This document shows positions 7,095 to 14,992 of a stretch of 26,348 nt of DNA, piece after piece. Position 1 is the stretch's first letter, and each line of letters begins with the position of its first letter. Position numbers and translations under genes: made by a program. The stretch is from UBA7692 sp964552715 (GTDB lineage: Bacteria; Bacteroidota; Bacteroidia; Chitinophagales; LD1). The notes below the pieces were generated by a model. The model made no database searches and was not told where the DNA came from. It worked only from the letters and a program-made list of their open reading frames with translations. Where the stretch lies: contig CAZKHZ010000021.1 in assembly GCA_964552715.1 (NCBI GenBank), forward strand, positions 1 through 26,348, given 5' to 3'.

Positions 7095-7167
7095 TTCGTC
7101 CCAAATATCTTGCAAATTCAACTATTTATTTACTTTCAACCCGCATAAACAAACATTCTTAGAACGC

Positions 7168-7512
7168 ATGGATATTAAAACTGAACAGAAAGAAGGTGTG
7201 CTCGTGTTTTTCCTAAATGGAAATTTATTGGGCGAACACGCAAATGCACCCGTGATGGAAAAACTAAAAGCAAGCATAGATGAGGGAAACAAGAAAGTTT
7301 TGTTCAACCTCGGTGAGTTGAAGTTTATTAACTCTACTGGTTTAGGTATGTTGCTTACAGCACTTTCAAAAACAAGAACTGCAGGAGGTGAAATGACACT
7401 TACTAATGTTCCCGACCAAATGAACAAATTATTGGTAATGACCAAGTTGAAAGACGTATTCAATGTTCACGAAAGTGAAGAAGCAGGAATTGCCTTTCTT
7501 CAAAACGCATAA
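7168..7512 (+). CDS. STAS-domain protein, anti-sigma factor antagonist family
   Basis: A single STAS domain of 114 residues, related to SpoIIAA/RsbV proteins that bind a partner anti-sigma kinase and are switched off by phosphorylation. The motif FINSTGLGMLLTAL (53-66) aligns with the SpoIIAA phosphosite (DSSGLG); Thr57 immediately precedes the Gly and would be the phosphorylatable residue, with Ser56 beside it. The usual Asp is Asn55. MDIKTEQKEG at 7168 is chosen as the start because it opens the first STAS strand; longer in-frame reading upstream translates through the GC-rich repeat. No kinase, anti-sigma factor or sigma factor is nearby, so the partner is unknown. A strong terminator follows at 7534. 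Confidence 0.85.
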   Translation: MDIKTEQKEGVLVFFLNGNLLGEHANAPVMEKLKASIDEGNKKVLFNLGELKFINSTGLGMLLTALSKTRTAGGEMTLTNVPDQMNKLLVMTKLKDVFNVHESEEAGIAFLQNA

Positions 7513-7533
7513 AAATTATATTCGCAACTTTTT

Positions 7534-7573
7534 CAGCGCAGTAATCTTGTATTGCTGCGCTGTTTTCTTTTTC
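7534..7573 (+). terminator. Rho-independent terminator after the STAS gene
   Basis: CAGCGCAG (7534-7541) pairs perfectly with CTGCGCTG (7555-7562), with a 13-base loop, followed by TTTTCTTTTTC. It separates the STAS gene from purA, so purA needs its own promoter in the short gap or read-through. Confidence 0.8.
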
Positions 7574-7590
7574 AAATAACAGCATTTTCA

Positions 7591-8874
7591 ATGTACGCAG
7601 ACATATTACTCGGGCTTCAATGGGGCGATGAAGGCAAAGGAAAGATAGTTGACTATTTAGCCGATAAATATCAAATAATAGCTCGCTTTCAGGGCGGACC
7701 AAACGCAGGACATACCTTAGTAATAGATGGCGTAAAGACGGTGTTGCACACGGTGCCGAGTGGAATTTTAAAACCAAACGTTATAAATGTAATAGGCAAT
7801 GGCGTGGTAATTGACCCCACAACATTATTGAAAGAAATAGACCAACTGCAAGCAAAAGGCATTGAGGTTTTAAAACGATTGTTGGTATCAAAAAAGGCGC
7901 ATTTGATTTTGCCAACCCACAAGATTTTAGATGCTGCATCTGAATCAGCAAAAGGGTTGGAAAAAATAGGCTCTACCCTGCGCGGCATTGGTCCAACTTA
8001 TATGGACAAAACCGGAAGAAATGGTTTGCGTATAGGAGATATATTAGAAAAAGATTTTCGTCAACGATACGAGAGAGTGCGCGACAAACATTTGCATTTG
8101 CTCACGCTTTACAATTATGATTTTTCATTAAAGGAAATTGAAGCACAATGGTTTGAGAGTATTGAGCAGATTAAAAAACTTCAGTTTATTGATGCAGAAT
8201 ACTATTTGAATGAAGCACTCGCAAGCGGCAAAAAAATTCTTGCCGAAGGCGCACAGGGAACCATGTTGGATATAGACTTTGGTACTTATCCTTACGTTAC
8301 TTCTTCCAACACTATTACCTCTGCGGCTTGTAACGGTTTGGGTATTCCACCTACCAAAGTGCGCGAAGTGATTGGTATTGCAAAAGCATATTGCACACGT
8401 GTGGGAAGCGGACCATTTCCAACAGAACTATTGGATGCTGTAGGCGATAACATTCGTAATCAGGGTAATGAGTTTGGCTCTACCACCGGTCGCCCTCGCA
8501 GATGTGGATGGTTTGATATTCCGGCAATGCGCTATGCTTGTATGATTAATGGAGTAACGCAAATTGCTATTACAAAGGCAGACGTATTAAATGATTTTGA
8601 CCACATCAGTGTTTGCACCGATTACGAAATTGAAGGAACCGTGACGCAACAAATTCCTTTTGATTTATGTGGTGTAAAAGCAAATCCTATTTACAAACAA
8701 CTTATCGGATGGAATCAATCATTAGCTGGTTTTAATGATTTTGAAAATCTTCCTAGTGCATTAAGCGATTACCTAAAGTTTTTAGAAACAGCGTTGCGCG
8801 TTCCTGTTTCCATGCTTTCAACAGGACCAGGTAGAGAAGAGTTGCTGGTAAAAAGTGTAGCCATTGGCGTGTAG
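7591..8874 (+). CDS. purA: Adenylosuccinate synthetase
   Basis: Joins IMP and aspartate with GTP to form adenylosuccinate, the first step from IMP to AMP, in the cytosol. The 427-residue protein has the full family length. The GTP/IMP site GLQWGDEGKGK is at 8-18 with catalytic Asp13, and GGPNAGHT (35-42) supplies His41. Also present are STLRGIGPTYMDKTGR, GAQGTMLDIDFGTYPYVTSS, the aspartate loop GSTTGRPRRCGWFD, and TKADVL for guanine recognition. The ATG at 7591 is preferred over an upstream in-frame TTG at 7552 because the family starts with a few residues before the first strand and the upstream stretch overlaps the STAS terminator. A terminator shared with the converging helicase gene follows. 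Confidence 0.97.
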   Translation: MYADILLGLQWGDEGKGKIVDYLADKYQIIARFQGGPNAGHTLVIDGVKTVLHTVPSGILKPNVINVIGNGVVIDPTTLLKEIDQLQAKGIEVLKRLLVSKKAHLILPTHKILDAASESAKGLEKIGSTLRGIGPTYMDKTGRNGLRIGDILEKDFRQRYERVRDKHLHLLTLYNYDFSLKEIEAQWFESIEQIKKLQFIDAEYYLNEALASGKKILAEGAQGTMLDIDFGTYPYVTSSNTITSAACNGLGIPPTKVREVIGIAKAYCTRVGSGPFPTELLDAVGDNIRNQGNEFGSTTGRPRRCGWFDIPAMRYACMINGVTQIAITKADVLNDFDHISVCTDYEIEGTVTQQIPFDLCGVKANPIYKQLIGWNQSLAGFNDFENLPSALSDYLKFLETALRVPVSMLSTGPGREELLVKSVAIGV

Positions 8875-8897
8875 ATTTTAATAGCGTAAGAAAATTT

Positions 8898-8930
8898 AAA
8901 ACCCTTGTAGTTCTGCTACGAGGGTTTTTG
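8898..8930. terminator. Bidirectional terminator between purA and the SNF2 helicase gene
   Basis: AAAACCCTTGTAG (8898-8910) pairs with CTACGAGGGTTTT (8916-8928), with one G-T wobble and a 5-base loop. Flanking A and T runs let it work on both strands for the two converging genes. Confidence 0.8.
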
Positions 8931-8938
8931 TTTTAATC

Positions 8939-11900
8939 CTATTTCAACAAATAAGCTAAATCGTCTTTAGTAATGTTTTTCAAAAAACCTTGTTCGGTGC
9001 TAATGAGGTCTTCGGAAAGTTTTTTCTTTTTCTGTTGAAGCTGAAGAATTTTTTCTTCGATGGTATCTTTGCAAATCATTTTATAGGCAAACACTTTTTT
9101 GTCTTGCCCGATGCGGTGAGTGCGGTCAATTGCCTGCGCTTCCACTGCCGGATTCCACCACGGATCCACCAAAAACACATAGTCGGCAATGGTGAGGTTT
9201 AAGCCAACACCACCGGCTTTTAGCGAAATCAAAAACACGCGCTTTTCATCGTTTTCAATAAAATCTTTCACCACATCCTGGCGGTTGGTAGTTTGCCCAT
9301 CTAAGTAACAATAGCCGATGTTATTTTCTTGCAAGTGCGGCTCAATCAAGCGAAGCATTTTTACAAATTGAGAGAAAACAAGAATTTTATGATTGCCAGT
9401 TTTTTCTAAAATGTTGCGCATCAACTCTTTTATTTTTATGGATTCATCGCCATAATCCTCTTCAGTTTTTATCAGTGCGGGCGAGTTGCACAGTTGGCGC
9501 AATTTCAACAAACCATCAATGATATAAATGCCAGCTTTTGCCATACCTTCTTCTTCAATGCGCTGCATCAATTTTTTGCGCACATCTTCTTTAAAAGCCT
9601 CATACACTTTGCGCTGCTGGCTTTCCATTTCACACATTAAAATACTTTCGGTTTTTGCCGGAAGATCCTTCAATACTTGAGTTTTGGTGCGGTGAATAAT
9701 AAAAGGTGAAATAAGCTTTTTCAGTGCATCGGCTTGGCTTGCATCACCGCGTTTATCAATGGCATTTGAAAATGTTTCTTTAAAAAATTCGCTGCTGCCC
9801 AGCAAGCCCGGATTCACAAAACTCATTTGGGCAAAAAGATCGAAGGTGTTGTTTTCAACAGGCGTTCCGGTCATGGCAATTCTTCCATTTGCCTTTAGTT
9901 TAGAAACAGCCTTGAACCGCATTGAAAGCGGATTCTTTATGGCTTGCGATTCATCTAACACTACGTAGTGAAATTTAAAATCAGCAAGCTTTTCTATATC
10001 GCGAATAACTACGCCATAAGTGGTTATCACCAAATCATATTCTTTGAAATGGTCAATCTCTTCGGGGCGCGCGGTGGAATGAAAAATAGTGTATTTCATT
10101 TGTGGACAGAACTTTTCAATTTCTTGTTCCCAGTTAAAAATTAAAGTGGTAGGCACCACAATTAAATTAGTTGCGTTTTTGTGTTTTTGTGACTGAGCCA
10201 GAAGAAATGCAAGCATTTGAATTGTTTTGCCCAAGCCCATGTCATCGGCAAGGCAACCGCCCCATTTGAATTCATCTAAAAAATGCAGCCAATTGTAACC
10301 GTGTTGCTGGTAGTCGCGCAGTTGAGCCGAAAAGTTTTTTGGCAAAGGCACCGTTTTTATATCGCTGAATTGAAGCAGCTTTTCGCGCTTTTCTTTTATC
10401 TCGCGCTTAAAATTTTCAGAGTCAAAATTATCTTCTAATCCTTCTAACAAATTGAAGTGAAATTTAGAAACATTTAAAACCTCATCTTTCACTTTCGCAA
10501 TGCTGAAGAGGTTACGATATTTCTCCATCCATTCATCGGGCAGAATGCCAATGGAACCATCGCTAAGCGCGATGTATTTATCCTTGCGCACGAAAGCTTT
10601 TTGTAAATCTTTTAGGCTAACTTTTATCTTGCCAAATGAAACATCTATGGATAAGTCAAACCAATCAATGCCGCTTCCGCCCTTCATTTTCATCACCGGA
10701 TAACTAGTGTTGTATTTTAATTTGGTAAGTTTTTCTTGACCAAAAACTGTGTAGCCCTTTTCTTGAAGGGTTTTAAAAAAATGTATAAACCAATTATCCT
10801 TTACAATCGCTTTAAACGAAAGAAAATAAAATCCTCTGTCGCGTTGCTTTTCAAAATCAGGATGCAGTGGTTCAAGTTCTTGCAAAATTTCATTTTCAAA
10901 AGTTTCATCACGCAGAATTTCTATCCAAGTATCGTTATCAAATTTTCCTTTAATGGATTTATCCAACACTTCCATCTCAGCACTTTCATACACGGCAGCG
11001 GGTTTTATCAACATAAACTCACCCAACTCGCTTAGGTACACAGATTTGCCCTTTGCAATAGATTCTGTGGTATTGCTTTTAAGCTTTATATCTACCGTAA
11101 TAAACCTGCTTAAAGGCACTATCAGCGAGCGCATTATTTCTACTTTCTGCGATGCAAAAAAGGAAAGCCTATTTTTTTTATCTGTTAGTTTTAGTGCGGG
11201 AAGCACAGCAGCATTTTCAATAATGTAATATTGCTTATCACCACTTGAATGTTGGAATAGTAAAGCCTTAATGTTTTCCCCAGAATCTATATCAAATTCT
11301 TCGTCTCCTTTAAAGTATTTAATAATCAAGGACAGGTAATTATTTTCTTCAATCAATTCTGCACGCACCGATATTTTTTCGGTAGCAACTTCAATTACTG
11401 ATAATTCTTTTTTCACCAACCTTGAACTGAAAAAGTTACCCGAGTGGTAAAGTTTTAAGCCATCTAACGATTCGGTAAATTTTAGGTAATCTTTGTAAAC
11501 CTTTTGAGCTTGTTCAAAGCATAAAAAAATGTTTTCGTTTATTGTTTCATTTAGCTTTATACTCTTTAAAATATTGTTTGAAAGTTTATTTGCTCGCCTC
11601 ACCAAACCCAAAATCTCAGGGGTAATTTCCAAACCATGTTTGTTTTCAACAAGGTTTTCTATTAGAAATATTTTTTTTGCCAGCAAGCCTGTTTTATCTG
11701 CAACTCCCTGAATGGGAACAATAGAAAAGTTATTGGTCCAATTGTATTTTGTTTCTTTTATTAAGAAAGCAAGGGTTGGCGATTCTTCAATTTTTGTAGA
11801 AGATTTAATTTCACTTTTATCAATTTCGGCTAATACATTTTCCAAGTAGTTTTGTTGCCAGTCTTTCATTTGATTCATCAATGTATTAGTAATAAAAGGT

Positions 11901-12661
11901 TGTTGTTTAAACTCAATTTGGGGTCCTTGCGGAGTGTTTAGCACTTGGATATATTTATTCTGCTCTGCTTTATTATCAAAATCAAAATCCGCCTTTATTT
12001 CAGCAAGGGCTAGTTCAATTGGCTTGATTGCTTCATAGAACGGTTTAACGCCTCCTAAGCGTTGATGAATTTGGTACAGAACCGACTTGTAGAAAAGGCT
12101 TTTTTCATAATCAGGGAAGTTGAATTGAAAATCGAAATGATTCGTTTTGGATACTGAGATTTTTATCTGTTCACCAGTATAAAGTTTTTTATGGAAGTAA
12201 TTATTGTTTATAAAATTGAAGCCAAGGTTCAAGTGTTTATCAAAAGTTATTATATCGCTTCTTGATATATCTTTTTCAGGCGTAAAACTCGAAAAGCTGA
12301 ACTTAGAACGAGCTTCATAGAATTTGTTGTAAATAGTATTTGCATCATTAGCAATTTTATTAACTGATATAGAAATTGTGTATGTGCCATCGCCATTAAA
12401 AATTTTAGGATCAAGTTCCGAATATTTTTTAAGCAAAATAATCAATACTGCTGCCTGATGTTTGCAACCTTTGCCATAGGGGCAAGTGCAGGAGCCCATA
12501 AATTTTTCTGAATCGGACAGAAAGTTTTGAATCGTAACCCAATAGGAGTCTGCCCCACCTTCGCTTAGCACAATGTATTCTGCAGTTTCTTGCTTTTCAT
12601 CTAATGCAATCAAGGTGGCATATTTTGAATTGGCAAGTCCCTTACCGCGTGTTTTGCGCAC
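8939..12661 (-). CDS. SWIM zinc-finger SNF2/Rad54-family DNA helicase
   Basis: A 1240-residue SNF2-family ATPase that translocates on double-stranded DNA; the cellular role of the bacterial members is poorly defined. An N-terminal SWIM motif CTCPYGKGCKH (about 58-68) supplies the CxC...CxH zinc site. A long middle region (about 100-770) has no motif I can name. The two RecA-like lobes occupy about 780-1240: LRDYQQHGYNW (Q motif region), LADDMGLGKT (Walker A, about 803-812), VVLDESQAIKNP (motif II, with DESQ rather than DEAQ), MTGTPVENN (III), ILVFSQF (IV), LISLKAGGVGLNL (V) and DRTHRIGQ (VI). The start is GTG at 12661; no ATG lies between it and the upstream in-frame stop near 12710. Sixteen more readable codons precede it, so the true start is uncertain. 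Confidence 0.93.
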   Translation of the reverse strand: MRKTRGKGLANSKYATLIALDEKQETAEYIVLSEGGADSYWVTIQNFLSDSEKFMGSCTCPYGKGCKHQAAVLIILLKKYSELDPKIFNGDGTYTISISVNKIANDANTIYNKFYEARSKFSFSSFTPEKDISRSDIITFDKHLNLGFNFINNNYFHKKLYTGEQIKISVSKTNHFDFQFNFPDYEKSLFYKSVLYQIHQRLGGVKPFYEAIKPIELALAEIKADFDFDNKAEQNKYIQVLNTPQGPQIEFKQQPFITNTLMNQMKDWQQNYLENVLAEIDKSEIKSSTKIEESPTLAFLIKETKYNWTNNFSIVPIQGVADKTGLLAKKIFLIENLVENKHGLEITPEILGLVRRANKLSNNILKSIKLNETINENIFLCFEQAQKVYKDYLKFTESLDGLKLYHSGNFFSSRLVKKELSVIEVATEKISVRAELIEENNYLSLIIKYFKGDEEFDIDSGENIKALLFQHSSGDKQYYIIENAAVLPALKLTDKKNRLSFFASQKVEIMRSLIVPLSRFITVDIKLKSNTTESIAKGKSVYLSELGEFMLIKPAAVYESAEMEVLDKSIKGKFDNDTWIEILRDETFENEILQELEPLHPDFEKQRDRGFYFLSFKAIVKDNWFIHFFKTLQEKGYTVFGQEKLTKLKYNTSYPVMKMKGGSGIDWFDLSIDVSFGKIKVSLKDLQKAFVRKDKYIALSDGSIGILPDEWMEKYRNLFSIAKVKDEVLNVSKFHFNLLEGLEDNFDSENFKREIKEKREKLLQFSDIKTVPLPKNFSAQLRDYQQHGYNWLHFLDEFKWGGCLADDMGLGKTIQMLAFLLAQSQKHKNATNLIVVPTTLIFNWEQEIEKFCPQMKYTIFHSTARPEEIDHFKEYDLVITTYGVVIRDIEKLADFKFHYVVLDESQAIKNPLSMRFKAVSKLKANGRIAMTGTPVENNTFDLFAQMSFVNPGLLGSSEFFKETFSNAIDKRGDASQADALKKLISPFIIHRTKTQVLKDLPAKTESILMCEMESQQRKVYEAFKEDVRKKLMQRIEEEGMAKAGIYIIDGLLKLRQLCNSPALIKTEEDYGDESIKIKELMRNILEKTGNHKILVFSQFVKMLRLIEPHLQENNIGYCYLDGQTTNRQDVVKDFIENDEKRVFLISLKAGGVGLNLTIADYVFLVDPWWNPAVEAQAIDRTHRIGQDKKVFAYKMICKDTIEEKILQLQQKKKKLSEDLISTEQGFLKNITKDDLAYLLK

Positions 12662-12720
12662 ACTGTCAAAATTTCTACTAAGAATTTCGGAAATCGTTTT
12701 TATGATACTTTAATTTGCAG

Positions 12721-12752
12721 CCAAAATAATTGTTTGTTGGGTGGAGGCACAA
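12721..12752 (-). promoter_or_regulatory. Possible promoter for the SNF2 helicase gene
   Basis: On the minus strand TTG (12752-12750) is followed after 21 bp by TATTTTGG (12728-12721), one base short of TAnnTTTG. Transcription would start near 12712, about 50 bases before the GTG start. Confidence 0.3.
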
Positions 12753-12888
12753 CTTTTTTATCAAAAAGCATGTGTGAATAATACAATACTATTCAATAAT
12801 AGTGCAACGCTTTAGAAGGATTGTAGCAACATCTTTGCATCGTAACAATTCAGTTACATCATTAAAGCTTTTAAAAGCAATTATATTT

Positions 12889-13266
12889 ATGAAGTACGCA
12901 ATTATTATCTGTGCCTTAGCACTTACAATCTCTTCTTGCAAAAAAGAAGTAACCAAATTAACCATGGTTGGTTCATGGACAATAGACAGTTATTATGAAA
13001 ATGATGTTGATCAAACAACAATTTTCAAAGCCGCATACGTTGACTACAAAATAGTTTTTGACGGTGCTCTTTTTATCGAAACCTACAAACTCGCAGGAAC
13101 AAAAGTGACCAATGCAGGAACTTGGAAATTATTGAACAATGCGGATGATTTGCAAATGGTTAATCAGGTAGACAACTCTATACGTACCTTACGCATACTT
13201 GAAATAAACCCAAATTCATCAAAGGTTACCGAAGGTAGCAAGAGATACCATTTGCTTAAGAACTAA
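12889..13266 (+). CDS. Small lipocalin-like lipoprotein
   Basis: A 125-residue predicted lipoprotein. The signal peptide (1-16) ends in the lipobox I-S-S-Cys17, followed by KK. The mature part contains VGSWTIDSYY (about 27-36) and NAGTWKLLNN, strand-turn patterns like those of small Bacteroidota lipocalin-like proteins, which typically have a GTW motif near the first strand. Ligand and function are unknown. ATG 12889 is chosen because it places the signal peptide at the N-terminus; the reading frame is open further upstream from 12802 but without an ATG that makes sense. It is a single-gene unit, closed by a strong terminator at 13312. The upstream sequence CATCTTTG (12830-12837) resembles a -7 box with one mismatch. 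Confidence 0.75.
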   Translation: MKYAIIICALALTISSCKKEVTKLTMVGSWTIDSYYENDVDQTTIFKAAYVDYKIVFDGALFIETYKLAGTKVTNAGTWKLLNNADDLQMVNQVDNSIRTLRILEINPNSSKVTEGSKRYHLLKN

Positions 13267-13311
13267 TCAAATCAGTTTTCCTAAAACTACTGGTGATACT
13301 GCCAAATAGAT

Positions 13312-13341
13312 AAAAGGCGTGGAGCAATTCACGCCTTTTTT
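13312..13341 (+). terminator. Rho-independent terminator after the lipocalin-like gene
   Basis: AAAAGGCGTG (13312-13321) pairs perfectly with CACGCCTTTT (13330-13339), with an 8-base loop, and continues into T residues. Confidence 0.88.
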
Positions 13342-13492
13342 ATTTACAGTTGCCATCCAACAGCCACAAGTCATTTTCTTTTTTCATCTTTGAAGCAATT
13401 GCATGAAATGAGCTCAAGTGAAGATATACTAACCAAGATAGAAGTTACCTTAAGCGAATTCCAACTGTCCTTTGAAACAAAATTTTTTTCAG

Positions 13493-14986
13493 ATGATTTT
13501 AAAGTCAACCGCCATTCGCCTTGCTGCATCAGTTATTGTACCGCGCATTTATCGCGAGCAAAAAGATGGGGTGCAATTGCAGCGCGAAACTTTTCATAAT
13601 TTAGTTCAAGAAGCCGATCACACTGTTTTTGGCAGGCAGCATAATTTTAATTCCATAGCCACTTATGGCGATTTTGTTCGCGCCATTCCCATTCGCGATT
13701 ATGAAGAGATGAAAGATTACATCGAACAAATAGCCGAAGGCAAACCCGATGTGCTTTGGAAAGGCAAGCCGCTTTATTTCTGCAAAAGCAGCGGCACCAC
13801 ATCGGGCACAAAATACATTCCGCTTACAAAAGAAAGCATAGCCGAACAAATTCGCGCTGCGCGCAATTCTTTAATGTGTTATGTACACGAAACAGGCAAA
13901 GCAGATTTCTTCAATCATAAAATGATTTTTCTTCAAGGCAGTCCGGAGTTAGATACGCATGGGGTCATTCCTTCGGGCAGGTTGAGCGGCATCGTTTATC
14001 ATCACGTTCCAGCATGGTTGACAAAAAATAGAATGCCTTCGTATCAAACAAATTGTATTGACGATTGGGAAGATAAAGTTGCCTCACTTGCTAAGGAAAC
14101 ATTGCAGGAACGCATGAGTTTAATAAGCGGCATTCCGCCTTGGGTGGTGATGTATTTTGAACGCTTGCAAGAACTTAGTGGCAAAGAATTTATCAAAGAT
14201 ATTTTTCCCGACTTTAATGTGTTTGCTTATGGCGGAGTGAACTATGAACCATACAGAAGCCGCTTAGAACAATTGATAGGAAAGAAAATAGCTTCGGTAG
14301 AAACTTACCCTGCCAGCGAAGGTTTTATAGCCTATCAAGATTCGCAAAAAACAAATGGCTTGCTACTAAATCTGAATGCTGGAATTTTTTACGAGTTTGT
14401 AAAGCCGGATGATTTGGGTAAGCCTGATGCACAGCGCATCATGTTGCAGGATGTAGAAGTTGGTGTCAATTATGCTTTGGTGATTTCAACCAATGCGGGC
14501 TTGTGGGCTTATAGTATTGGTGATACTGTAAAGTTTGTTTCAAAAAAGCCATACCGCATTGTTGTAACTGGAAGAGTTAAGCACTTTACATCGGCTTTTG
14601 GCGAGCATGTAATTGCCGAAGAAGTGGAAGTAGCATTGCACCAAGCTTTACAAAAGCACGGTGGTGCCGTAACTGAATTTACTGTTGCGCCAAATGTAAA
14701 TCCCGAAGGCGAGTTGAGTTATCACGAATGGTTTGTTGAATTTAAACAGGTTCCTTCAAACCTTCAGGCTTTTGCCGAAGAAGCCGATAAAGCTTTGCAA
14801 GAAAAAAATGTTTACTACTACGATTTGCGCGTAGGCAATATGTTGCAGTGTTTAAAGATTCGCGAACTGCCCAAAGGAGCTTTCAATAATTACATGAAGA
14901 GCATTGGCAAATTGGGCGGGCAAAACAAAGTGCCTCGCCTGAGCAACGACAGAAAGATTGCTGACGCTTTACAACGATTGATATAA
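13493..14986 (+). CDS. GH3-family adenylate-forming enzyme
   Basis: A bacterial relative of the plant GH3 auxin-responsive acyl-amido synthetases, which adenylate a carboxylic acid and conjugate it to an amino acid. The 497 residues show the three ATP-binding motifs in order: CKSSGTTSGTKYIP (about 97-110), ETYPASEGF (about 270-278) and SIGDTVKF (about 341-348). The C-terminal domain begins near VTGRVKHFTSAFGEHV. The substrates of the bacterial members are not known to me and the neighbours give no hint. ATG 13493 is chosen over a TTG seven codons upstream; family members start with a short helix like MILKSTAIRLAASVIVPRI. The stop codon lies within a small palindrome and only 2 bp from the stop of the converging peptidase gene. 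Confidence 0.88.
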   Translation: MILKSTAIRLAASVIVPRIYREQKDGVQLQRETFHNLVQEADHTVFGRQHNFNSIATYGDFVRAIPIRDYEEMKDYIEQIAEGKPDVLWKGKPLYFCKSSGTTSGTKYIPLTKESIAEQIRAARNSLMCYVHETGKADFFNHKMIFLQGSPELDTHGVIPSGRLSGIVYHHVPAWLTKNRMPSYQTNCIDDWEDKVASLAKETLQERMSLISGIPPWVVMYFERLQELSGKEFIKDIFPDFNVFAYGGVNYEPYRSRLEQLIGKKIASVETYPASEGFIAYQDSQKTNGLLLNLNAGIFYEFVKPDDLGKPDAQRIMLQDVEVGVNYALVISTNAGLWAYSIGDTVKFVSKKPYRIVVTGRVKHFTSAFGEHVIAEEVEVALHQALQKHGGAVTEFTVAPNVNPEGELSYHEWFVEFKQVPSNLQAFAEEADKALQEKNVYYYDLRVGNMLQCLKIRELPKGAFNNYMKSIGKLGGQNKVPRLSNDRKIADALQRLI

Positions 14987-14992
14987 TATCAA
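14978..14992. repeat. Palindrome holding the stop codons of two converging genes
   Basis: TTGATATAATATCAA is a perfect 7-bp palindrome around one central base. It contains the GH3 gene stop (14984-14986) and the peptidase stop on the other strand (14991-14989). The stem is all A-T except for one G-C pair, so it is a weak terminator at best. Confidence 0.5.

Noticed and set aside
7075..7167. Extended N-terminus for the STAS protein
   Set aside because: The added residues translate the right arm of the GC-rich inverted repeat and have no STAS-like sequence; the ATG at 7168 fits the domain start.
13390..13599. 69-codon frame upstream of the GH3 gene
   Set aside because: It starts at a TTG, overlaps the first 107 bp of the GH3 gene in another frame, and shows no recognisable domain.
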